From positions 372,001 through 436,000 of the forward strand of contig CAWKAA010000001.1 in assembly GCA_963847515.1 (NCBI GenBank): a DNA stretch of 64,000 nucleotides, written 5' to 3'. Position numbers and translations under genes: made by a program. The notes beneath the pieces are model-generated. The model had not been told where the DNA came from, made no database searches, and saw only the letters and a program-made list of their open reading frames with translations. The stretch is from QHXW01 sp963847515. Lineage in GTDB: Bacteria; Acidobacteriota; Terriglobia; Bryobacterales; Bryobacteraceae. The stretch's first letter is position 1; each line of letters begins with the position of its first letter. Shown piece after piece: positions 28,570 through 38,200 of the stretch.

Positions 28570-31239
28570 TTATTTTTTGCTCGCCGGCGAGACGCTACTC
28601 GCGACGGCCAACCGCTCGGCAAGAAATTTCTTGGCTTTCTCGGGTTCCTGCAAGGCGTCGTAGATTGCAGCAAGATCTTTGCGCGCCGATTGCAGCCAGG
28701 TCACCGAAGGGCTGGCCTGCTTCGAAAGGATCTGATACCCGGCCAGCGTGTGCTCTTCAGCCTCCCGGTAGCGCAGCTGGCGAAGCAAGGCGCGCCCTAG
28801 CTTAATGTGCGCAATGGCCGAGTTCACATGGTCGGCTCCCTGCGTTTCGACGTAAAGCTGCAATGCTGCCCGAAAGAACTGCTCGGCGCGGGTCCACTGT
28901 TTTCGATCCAGGCAGACACTGCCAAGATTGGCCTCCGCGACGGCCATCCCAAAGTAGTGGCCATGGTATACCGCCTGGTAGATATCGGCCATACGCTGGA
29001 ATTCCTTCTCGGCTTCATCCAACTGGTCGCGCATGTAAGCCACAGCGCCTAACTCGTTCACCGTATCGGCAACTGACGGATGCACTTTCCCGTAAACCCG
29101 CTCGCGAATCACGAGGGCCTGCTGCAGCGCGTCCACAGCTTCGTCATATCTTTGCTGGAAGTGCAGGGCGCGACCGAGCACGGTCAGGTTGTTCGCCGTT
29201 TGAGGATGGTCGTTGCCGTAATACGGCCGGGTGATGTCGAGCGCCTGCCGCGCCAACCGCTCGGCTTCGGGATAATAGCCTAGCTCCTGCTGGATATCGG
29301 CGAGGTCGAGAAGATCGCCCGCCACCGACGGGTGCCGTTCGCCGAAAAGTTGCCGGTGCATGGCCAAGGCGCGTTCGTGCAAGGATTTCGCCGTTTCGTA
29401 GTGGCCGGCTTGATAGTGGTTGTTGGCCAGTTCGTTCAATGTATCTGCCAGTTCCGGGGTTGGCGGGCCCGGTCCGGAGAGGAGCTTCAGCGCTTGCTCC
29501 AGAACGCCGATCGCCTCGGTATAGCCGCCACGTGTTCTGAGCACCTGCCCCAACGCCAGCATGGCCTGGGCCACGGTGGCATGGTCGGGTGGGCGCAGGC
29601 GCTTGGCCTTTTCCAGACCGTCGCGCACCAACCGCTCAGCTTCGTCCAGCTTTACCTGATCCGAGCGCAGCAGACCCAGCTCCACCTCGCTTCGCGCCAC
29701 TTCGGCGCTTCCCGGGCCAGCGGCGGATCTGCGCTGATCGAGCGCAGCACGGAGCAGGGCATCGGCCTGGCCGAACTTGCCTAGCTTCTCGTAAATACCT
29801 CCCAGCGTCTGATACAGTTCGGCCTGCACAGCGGGCTCGCGGTCGAGCGAGCGCGCCTCCTGGACGCCGCGGTCGAGGAGATTCACCACGCGCAGATTAT
29901 CGGCGGGCCCGGCTTCTTTGTCGCCGCCATTGAATAGGTTTAACATGAAGCGCTGTATGCGCTGCGTTCGCGCTGCTTGCGCCAAGGCGGCATTGCGCGC
30001 ATTCGCCAACCGCAGCGTGAAGAACACCACCAGAGCAACCAGGGTCACCGAAACGGCTGTAGCGGCCAGCACCGCCCGCCTGTTTCGCCCGACGAACTTG
30101 CCCACCCGATACCGCGGCGAATCGGGTTGCGCCTCCAAGGGCGCACCTTTAGAGTAATGATCGATGTCGCGGATCAGCGCTTCGACAGAACCGTACCTTC
30201 GCTGCGGATCCTTGTGCATGGCCGTGAGACACAGCACGTCCAGATCGGCCCAGGATGTTTTGCTGGCCTGCGGAACTCGCTCCCCGCCGTTCTTACACCG
30301 CGCCCGCAACGATGGTTTTTCGGGTTCGTGTCCCACGATCATCGCCTCGGTCTCGCCGGGAGTACGGTTCGAAAAGTCGAAGGGAAGCTGACCGGTCAAC
30401 AGCTCGTAGAGAATCACGCCCAGGGCGTAGACATCCGTATAGATGCCGGCATGCTCTCCCCGGATCTGTTCGGGCGCCGCGTAGGCCGGCGTCATCAGCC
30501 GCAGTCCGGTACGCGTCTGGTCCGCTGGCATGTCGCGCTGGTCGAGCTGCTTAGCAATGCCGAAGTCCAGCAGTTTGACGGCCCCATCGGCCTTCACCAA
30601 GATGTTGGAAGGTTTCAGATCGCGGTGAATGACCGCGCGGGAATGCGCATACTGCACGGCCTCGCACACGGAGCGGAACAGCTTGAGGCGTTCCTCCATG
30701 GAGCTCCGGTGCTGGAGGCAGTACTCGGTGAGCGGGACGCCCGGGACGTACTCCATGACAAACCATGGGGTTCCATCGGAAAGAGTGTCGGCATCGTAGA
30801 GCCGCGCGATGGATGGATGGGTCATCTGCGCCAACGTGCGCTGCTCGCTGGCAAAGCGCTCGCGGCGAGCGGGGGACATCCAGGCGTCGCGCAGAAGTTT
30901 AATGGCGACCAGACTTCCGAGGTCCTCGCGCTCGGCCAGATAAACCACGCCCATGCCGCCCTCTCCCAGCGCAGCTCGTATCCGGTACGGGCCGAATTCC
31001 TCAGAGGGCAATGAGGGCATCGCTGCCGGCGCACCGAGCATTTGACCGGCTACTTGCGCTACGTCACGATCCAGCAGCGAAGACCCGCGGGCGTCTTCCT
31101 CCAATAGCGCCATCACATCGGCGACCAGCTGCCGGTCACCGCCGCTGGCGGCCGTCAGAAAGGATAGCCTCTCGGGCGCAGGCTGATCCGTTGCCTCGTG
31201 GAATAGGGCCTGTATTTGCTCCCAGCGTCCGCTGTCCAT
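28570..31239 (-). CDS. PknB-type serine/threonine kinase with TPR repeats
   Basis: An 889-residue membrane kinase. Residues 84-340 are a Hanks-type kinase domain: glycine loop LGEGGMGVVY (91-100), K114, HRDLKPSN (205-212) and DFG (225-227). One membrane segment lies at 389-409. The extracytoplasmic half is a series of about ten TPR units (for example ALAMHRQLFGERHPSVAG and ALVIRERVYGKVHPSVAD) in the kinesin-light-chain-like style. It lacks PASTA domains. It follows an ECF sigma factor gene by 24 bases, a frequent pair in Acidobacteria, so the two probably form one signalling unit. Confidence 0.93.
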   Translation of the reverse strand: MDSGRWEQIQALFHEATDQPAPERLSFLTAASGGDRQLVADVMALLEEDARGSSLLDRDVAQVAGQMLGAPAAMPSLPSEEFGPYRIRAALGEGGMGVVYLAEREDLGSLVAIKLLRDAWMSPARRERFASEQRTLAQMTHPSIARLYDADTLSDGTPWFVMEYVPGVPLTEYCLQHRSSMEERLKLFRSVCEAVQYAHSRAVIHRDLKPSNILVKADGAVKLLDFGIAKQLDQRDMPADQTRTGLRLMTPAYAAPEQIRGEHAGIYTDVYALGVILYELLTGQLPFDFSNRTPGETEAMIVGHEPEKPSLRARCKNGGERVPQASKTSWADLDVLCLTAMHKDPQRRYGSVEALIRDIDHYSKGAPLEAQPDSPRYRVGKFVGRNRRAVLAATAVSVTLVALVVFFTLRLANARNAALAQAARTQRIQRFMLNLFNGGDKEAGPADNLRVVNLLDRGVQEARSLDREPAVQAELYQTLGGIYEKLGKFGQADALLRAALDQRRSAAGPGSAEVARSEVELGLLRSDQVKLDEAERLVRDGLEKAKRLRPPDHATVAQAMLALGQVLRTRGGYTEAIGVLEQALKLLSGPGPPTPELADTLNELANNHYQAGHYETAKSLHERALAMHRQLFGERHPSVAGDLLDLADIQQELGYYPEAERLARQALDITRPYYGNDHPQTANNLTVLGRALHFQQRYDEAVDALQQALVIRERVYGKVHPSVADTVNELGAVAYMRDQLDEAEKEFQRMADIYQAVYHGHYFGMAVAEANLGSVCLDRKQWTRAEQFFRAALQLYVETQGADHVNSAIAHIKLGRALLRQLRYREAEEHTLAGYQILSKQASPSVTWLQSARKDLAAIYDALQEPEKAKKFLAERLAVASSVSPASKK

Positions 31240-31263
31240 GGTGTCCTCGGGTCCGGCGCCGAA

Positions 31264-31845
31264 TCAGTCCCCTTGGCGGAGCTCATGCGCCAGCCAGGCT
31301 TTAGCGGCGCGCCAGTCGCGGAGAATCGTGGCTTCGGATACCGCAAGCAATTCCGCGGTCTCGCTGATGTCCAGACCTCCGAAAAAGCGGCTTTCCACCA
31401 TGACGGCCTGACGGGGGTTGAGACGCGCCAGTTCGTCCATCGCGACATCCAGCTTCAGCACGTCCTCATCGCAGCAGGCCGCCTTGATCAGCGCCTCATC
31501 AAAGGTGACAAAGACGCCCTGGGCCCCTCCTCCGCGTTTCTGCGAGCTGCGGCGCCGGGCCGACTCGACTAACAGCTGGCGCATCGCCCGGGCGGCGATC
31601 CTCTTGAAGTGCAGGCGCGATGTGGAGACAAACGCTGGCGAACTCGCCAGCTTGAGCCACGCTTCATGGACCAAAGTGGTGGGATTCAGCGTGGCACTAG
31701 GGTCGCCGCTCTTCACCGACGCAGCCAGGCGGCGAAGCTCCTCGTAGGTGACGCTGAAAAGATAATCCAAATCCCCGCGGTCAAGCCCCGGTACCAGTAC
31801 CGTGTTTTGAGCCGGAATGACGGTTTTGTTTCCCCGTTTGCGCAT
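31264..31845 (-). CDS. ECF-type RNA polymerase sigma factor (Acidobacteria-type)
   Basis: A 193-residue ECF sigma factor. Region 2 holds YLFSVTYEELRRLAAS and the motif ATLNPTTLVHEAWLKL, then FKRIAARAMRQLLVE; region 4 reads LNPRQAVMVESRFFGGLDISETAELLAVSEATILRDWRAA. This subgroup (TIGR02999-like) typically sits beside PknB-type kinases with TPRs, as here. ATG 31845 (MRKRGNK) is chosen over ATG 31947, whose extension is not sigma-like. The promoters it recognises are unknown; the divergent giant gene is one obvious candidate target. Confidence 0.88.
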   Translation of the reverse strand: MRKRGNKTVIPAQNTVLVPGLDRGDLDYLFSVTYEELRRLAASVKSGDPSATLNPTTLVHEAWLKLASSPAFVSTSRLHFKRIAARAMRQLLVESARRRSSQKRGGGAQGVFVTFDEALIKAACCDEDVLKLDVAMDELARLNPRQAVMVESRFFGGLDISETAELLAVSEATILRDWRAAKAWLAHELRQGD

Positions 31846-31977
31846 TGCGTTGTAAATGCCGACAAGTCCAGACCCCGCAGACCATGCCGCGGACACGATA
31901 CTACCCCCAGCGGGATCGATAATACCATCGGCTTTCCGCGCATGCAAACGCGGTCGGAGAGTGAGGTTCGTTTCTTA

Positions 31978-32130
31978 ATGAGCTGCAATCATTTCCTCGA
32001 AAAATTGTTGTTTGCAGGTGTAAACCCGCTGCCGCAGATCCTTTCGGTTGCGAGCACAGGCACTGCGTTGACTTTTACAGCGACGGGATCAACAGTAAAG
32101 CCGATTCCCACGTCGAATTACAGTACTGGT
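31978..32130 (+). pseudogene. Fossil fragment of a BACON-like repeat module
   Basis: In the frame from ATG 31978 the sequence reads FLEKLLFAGVNPLPQILSVASTGTALTFTAT in pieces that match the opening of the A modules of the giant gene (FTKSFGGLNPLPQILTVASTGT). The likeness ends at about 32100, after which the frame is unrelated. It lies 110-260 bases before the giant gene start and seems to be a leftover of an earlier copy or of module shuffling. The rest of the 391-bp gap (31846-32236) contains no other gene; the AT-rich stretch 32140-32190 may hold the giant gene's promoter. Confidence 0.6.
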
Positions 32131-32236
32131 GGTACTTATGTCATAAAACTATTCGAAGAAGTACTACTACTGTGTAATACACTACTCCAAGCAGAAGCCA
32201 GGGTTGACTTCGCCCCGAAAAGAAACGGCGGTAAAT

Positions 32237-35200
32237 GTGAAAACTGAACGGTTACACCATCTGGCTCCGAACGTCTTTGCCGCGTTGGCCTTGATAGGTT
32301 TCTTCTCGACTCCGCTTCATGCCCAGCAGTTTGCCAAGATTCAGCCATTATCCTTTACCAAGTCCTTTGGCGGGCTCAACCCACTGCCGCAGATTCTGAC
32401 TGTTGCCAGTACTGGGACTAGTTTCAATTTTAGCGTCACCTCCGTCACGACCTCTTCAGGCGGAAGCTGGCTCTCGGTAGACAACCCGAGTTTCGGCGGT
32501 TGCGGCCTCTGTGCAACGCCGGAGAACTTGCGGGCCATTGTGAACCCAGGCGTTGCCCTGGCGGCTGGAACTTACACCGGGCAAATCGTAATCACTTCCC
32601 AATCCGGCACTGTCTCGATGACCGTACCCGTGACCTTGACGATTGCGGCGGCCGGCGCGGCATTCCTCGATGTTCTACCCGGTGGAATGAGTTTTTCCCT
32701 TAAGACTGGCGGCTTAAATCCTCCAAGCCAGCCTGTTCAGATCCGCAATGGCGGTACGGGGGCATTAGCCTGGACGCTCACAACCACCACCGCGGACGGT
32801 GGCAGTTGGTTGAGCACTTCAGCTGCGAACGGGACTGCGCCATCCATCGAGAACATATCGTTGCTGAAGCAGAATCTTCCTGGTCAGGGGTTCACCGCGG
32901 GGACATTTATCGGCCAGCTTGTCTTTAAGGGAGGAAGCGGCAGCGTCACGATTCCTGTGAGCGTGGTAGTAGGGGACAACGTTTTCAACCAGGTGAATGC
33001 CATCAACTTCACCAAGCCGTTTGGCGGAGCCAACCCGAATCCGCAAACCTTGACCGCCGCTAGTACCGGCACCCCTTTTAACTTTACTGTAAGTGTGTCG
33101 ACATCCACAGGAGGCAACTGGCTCTCGGTAGACAACGTTAGTTTTGGTGGTTGCGTCCTGTGTTCAACCCCGCAAGCGATCACAGCGATCGTCAATGCCA
33201 GTCCGGCCTTGGCGGTGGGTACTTATACCGCACAAATCGTATTCACGTCGCAAAACGGTAGCATGGCGATCACGATACCGGTGACGTTAACCGTTGCGGA
33301 CACTGCCGGTCCATTCTTCGATAATTTCCCCGGGCAGATGAGTTTCTCCCTGCAGACGGGCGGGCTTGCTCCTCCAACCCAGGATCTAGAGATCCTGAAT
33401 GGCGGAACAGGAATATTAGATTGGACGGCGACAGGTACTACCTCGGATGGCGGGAGCTGGCTAACCATCTCTTCTCCCAGCGGGAGTTCGCCTTCCCTGT
33501 TTACCGTGGGAATATCGGTTCCCAATCTGCCTAACGCCGGCCTGATCGCCGGGACGTTCACAGGTGAGCTAGTGTTCCGTTCGGCGAGCGGCAGCGTCAC
33601 CGTTCCAGTAAGCGTGGCGGTGGGAGACAACGTTTTCCGCCAGGTGAATGGCATCAATTTCACCAAGTTTTTTGGCGGAGCCGATCCGCTCCCCCAAACT
33701 TTGACCGCGGCCAGCACAGGCGCCAGCTTTAACTTTACTGCAAGCGTGTCGACCGCCACGGGAGGCAATTGGCTCTCGGTGAAAAATGTGAGTTTTGGCG
33801 GTTGCGTTCTTTGTTCAACACCGCAAACGCTCACGGCGATCGTCACTACAAGTCCCACTCTGGCGGTGGGAACGTACACCGGGCAAATCGTATTTACCGC
33901 ACAAAACGGCAGCATGGCGATCACGATACCGGTCAATCTGACGGTGGCAGACCCGACGACGGCTTTCTTCGATAATCTTCCTGGCCAAATGACTTTCAGT
34001 CTTGTAACGGGCGGCCTTGCCCCTCCCAGCCAACCGTTGCAGATCCGGAATGGCGGATCCGGGACTTTGAATTGGACGCTTGAGACGAGCACCTCTGATG
34101 GCGGCAGCTGGCTGAGCGCTTCCCCACTGAGCGGGACCGCGCCCTCTCTAGTGAGCATTTCGGTGCTAGAGCAGAACCTTCCGGGTCAGGGGCTAATTGC
34201 CGGAACGTTTAACGGCGAACTTGTGTTCCGGTCGGCAGGCAGCAGCGTCACCGTTCCGGTAACCGTAGTCGTGGGGGCCAACGTTTTCCGTCAGGTGAAT
34301 GCCATCAACTTCACCAAGCCGTTTGGCGGGCCCAATCCGTTGCCGCAGACCTTGACCGTCGCCAGTACCGGCACCTCTTTTAACTTCACTGTAAGTGTGT
34401 CCACAGCCACGGGCGGCAATTGGCTTACTGCGAACAATGTGAGTTTTGGCGGTTGCGTCCTCTGTGCAACACCGCAAGAGATCACAGCTATAGTGAATCC
34501 CAGTCCCGCCCTGGCGGTGGGAACGTACACCGGGCAAATCAAATTCACTGCACAAAACGGCAGCATGGCGATCACTGTCCCAGTCACTTTGACGGTTGCC
34601 GATGCAGGCGGCCCGTTCTTTGATGACATACCCGGCCAAATGAGCTTCAGTCTGGTAACAGGCGGGCTTGCCCCTCCAAGCCAACCGTTGCAGATCCGGA
34701 ATGGTGGCTCCGGGACTTTGAATTGGACGCTTGAGACGAGCACCTCGGACGGCGGCAACTGGCTGAACGCTTCCCTGCTGAACGGGACAGCGCCATCGCA
34801 GGTGAGCATTTCGGTGCTCAAGCAAAACCTTCCGGGCCAGGGGCTAATTGCCGGAACGTTTAACGGCGAACTTGTGTTCCGGTCGGCCGGCAGCAGTGTC
34901 ACCGTTCCGGTAAGCGTGGCAGTGGGCGACAACGTTTTCCGCCAAATCAACGCCATCAACTTCACTAAGTCGTTCGGCGGGCCTAATCCGCTGCCGCAGA
35001 CCCTGACCATCGCCAGTACCGGCACCGCTTTTAACTTCACTGTAAGTGTGTCGACCGCCACGGGAGGCACTTGGCTCACGGCGAACAATGTGAGTTTTGG
35101 CGGTTGCGTCCTCTGTGCAACGCCGGAGACGATCACGGCTATAGTGAACCCCAGCCCAACACTGGCGGTGGGAACGTACACTGGGCAAATCGTCTTCACG

Positions 35201-38200
35201 GCCCAAAACGGCAGCATGGCGATCACTGTCCCAGTCACTTTGACGGTTGCCGATGCAGGCGGCCCGTTCTTTGATGACATACCCGGCCAAATGAGCTTCT
35301 CCTTTGCGACGGGTGGCGGCAATCCACCGGCTCACGAAATTCCCATTCGCAACGCCGGATCCGGGACTTTAAGTTGGACTCTTGCCACCAGCACTTCAGA
35401 CGGCGGCAACTGGCTCACCGTGTCTGCTCCCAGCGGGGGTGCGCCTCAAACCGTCACGGTAGGGGTAGTGGCTGGTTCTCTGCCGGGGGGCGGCCTGATT
35501 GCGGGGACCTTTACAGGCGAACTCGTGTTTCAGGCGGCAGGCAGCAGCGTCAGCGTTCCCGTGAGTGTCATAGTGGGGGCTTCTGTTTTCGTCCAGTTGG
35601 ACAGCCTCAGCTTCCTCGAACCGGTGAGTGGCCCCAACCCGCCCTCGCAAACTCTGAACATTGCCAGCACTGGCACCGCCTTCAATTTCACTGTCACCGA
35701 AGCGACAGGCAAGGGCGGCAACTGGCTATCGGTCTCCACTGCCGGAGCGTGTGTTCTTTGTGCGACGCCAAAAATAGTTACTGCCACGGTTAGCGGCGCC
35801 ACTCTGGCGGCTGGTTCTTATACCGGGCAAATCGTATTCACTGCCCAAAACGGCACGATGGCGATGACGGTTCCGGTAATTTTGACGGTTGGAGCCAACA
35901 CCCCCACAATCACTTCGGTGACGCCGAACACGGGCCAGCAGGGACAGACGCTGGCGACCGTGGCGATTGTGGGTCAGAACACGAACTTCGCGCAAGGTAC
36001 TAGCGTCGCGAGTTTCGGGGCGGGGATCACGATCAATAGCCTGACGGTGAACAGCGCGACCAGCGCGACGGCCAACATCACGGTGCAGAATAGCGCCGCA
36101 TTCGGCGCGCGCAACGTGACGATGACGACGGGAGCCCAGGTAGCCACGCTGGTGAACGGGTTCACGGTGACCGGACCGGCGCAGGTCTCGGTACCGAACG
36201 TAGTCGGTCTGACGCAGGCGGCGGCGACGACGGCCATCACGAATGCAGGACTCGTATTGGGCACGGTGACCACGGCGTCCAGCGGCACGGTGCCGGCAGG
36301 CAGTGTGATCAGTGAGAGTCCGATCGCGGGAACGCAGGTGAACGCGGGCTCGGCGGTCAATCTGGTGGTGTCGAGCGGACCTGCGAAAGTCTCGGTACCG
36401 AATGTAGTCGGTATGACGCAGGCGGCGGCGACCACGGCCATCACGAATGCAGGACTCGTATTGGGCACGGTGACCACGGCGTCCAGCGGCACGGTGCCGG
36501 CAGGCAGTGTGATCAGTGAGAGTCCGATCGCGGGAACGCAGGTGAACGCGGGCTCGGCGGTCAATCTGGTGGTGTCGAGCGGGCCTGCCAAAGTTTCGGT
36601 ACCGAATGTAGTCGGTCTGACGCAAGCGGCGGCGACGACGGCCATCACGAATGCAGGACTGGTGCTGGGCACGGTGACCACGGCGTCCAGCGGCACGGTG
36701 CCGGCAGGCAGTGTGATCAGCGAGAGTCCGATCGCGGGAACACAGGTGAACGCGGGTTCGGCGGTGAACTTGGTGGTGTCGAGCGGACCTGCCAAAGTCT
36801 CGGTACCAAATGTAGTCGGTCTGACGCAAGCGGCGGCGACGACGGCCATCACGAATGCCGGACTGGTGTTGGGCACGGTGACCACGGCGTCCAGCGCCAC
36901 GGTGCCGGCAGGTAATGTGATCAGTGAGAGCCCGATCGCGGGAACGCAGGTGAACGCGGGCTCGGCAGTCAATCTGGTGGTGTCGAGCGGGCCTGCGAAA
37001 GTCTCAGTACCGAATGTAGTCGGTATGACGCAGGCGGCGGCGACCACGGCCATCACGAATGCAGGACTCGTATTGGGCACGGTGACCACGGCGTCCAGCG
37101 GCACGGTGCCGGCAGGCAGTGTGATCAGCGAGAGTCCGATCGCGGGAACACAGGTGAACGCGGGTTCGGCGGTGAACTTGGTGGTGTCGAGCGGACCTGC
37201 CAAAGTCTCGGTACCGAATGTAGTCGGTCTGACGCAAGCGGCGGCGACGACGGCCATCACGAATGCCGGACTGGTGTTGGGCACGGTGACCACGGCGTCC
37301 AGCGCCACGGTGCCGGCAGGTAATGTGATCAGTGAGAGCCCGATCGCGGGAACGCAGGTGAACGCGGGCTCGGCGGTCAATCTGGTGGTGTCGAGCGGGC
37401 CTGCGAAAGTCTCAGTACCGAATGTAGTCGGTCTGACGCAGGCGGCGGCGACGACGGCCATCACGAATGTCGGACTCGTATTGGGCACAGTGACCACGGC
37501 GTCCAGCGCCACGGTGCCGGCAGGCAGTGTGATCAGCGAGAGTCCGATCGCGGGAACACAGGTGAATGCGGGTTCGGCGGTGAATCTGGTGGTGTCGAGT
37601 GGACCTGCGAAAGTCTCAGTACCGAATGTAGTCGGTCTGACGCAAGCGGCAGCGACGACGGCCATCACGAATGCAGGACTGGTGCTGGGCACGGTGACTA
37701 CGGCGTCAAGCGCCACGGTGCCGGCAGGCAGTGTGATCAGCGAGAGTCCGATCGCGGGAACGCAGGTGAACGCGGGTTCGGCGGTCAATCTGGTAGTCTC
37801 GACCGGACCGGGGAAGGTTTCGGTACCGAATGTAGTCGGTCTGACGCAAGCGGCAGCGACGACGGCCATCACGAATGCAGGACTCGTATTGGGCACGGTG
37901 ACTACGGCGTCCAGCGGCACGGTGCCGGCAGGTAGCGTGATCAGTGAGAGTCCGATCGCGGGAACGCAGGTGAACGCGGGTTCGGCGGTGAACTTGGTGG
38001 TGTCGAGCGGACCCGCCAAAGTCTCGGTACCGAACGTAGTTGGTCTGACGCAGGCGGCTGCGACGACGGCCATCACAAATGCAGGACTGGTGCTGGGCAC
38101 GGTGACTACGGCGTCCAGCGGCACGGTGCCGGCAGGTAGCGTGATCAGCGAGAGTCCAATCGCGGGAACGCAGGTGAACGCGGGTTCGGCGGTCAATCTG

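Noticed and set aside
28556..28577. Possible terminator between DUF1501 and kinase genes (ACTG/CAGT with following T run)
   Set aside because: Only a 4-bp stem; too weak to report.
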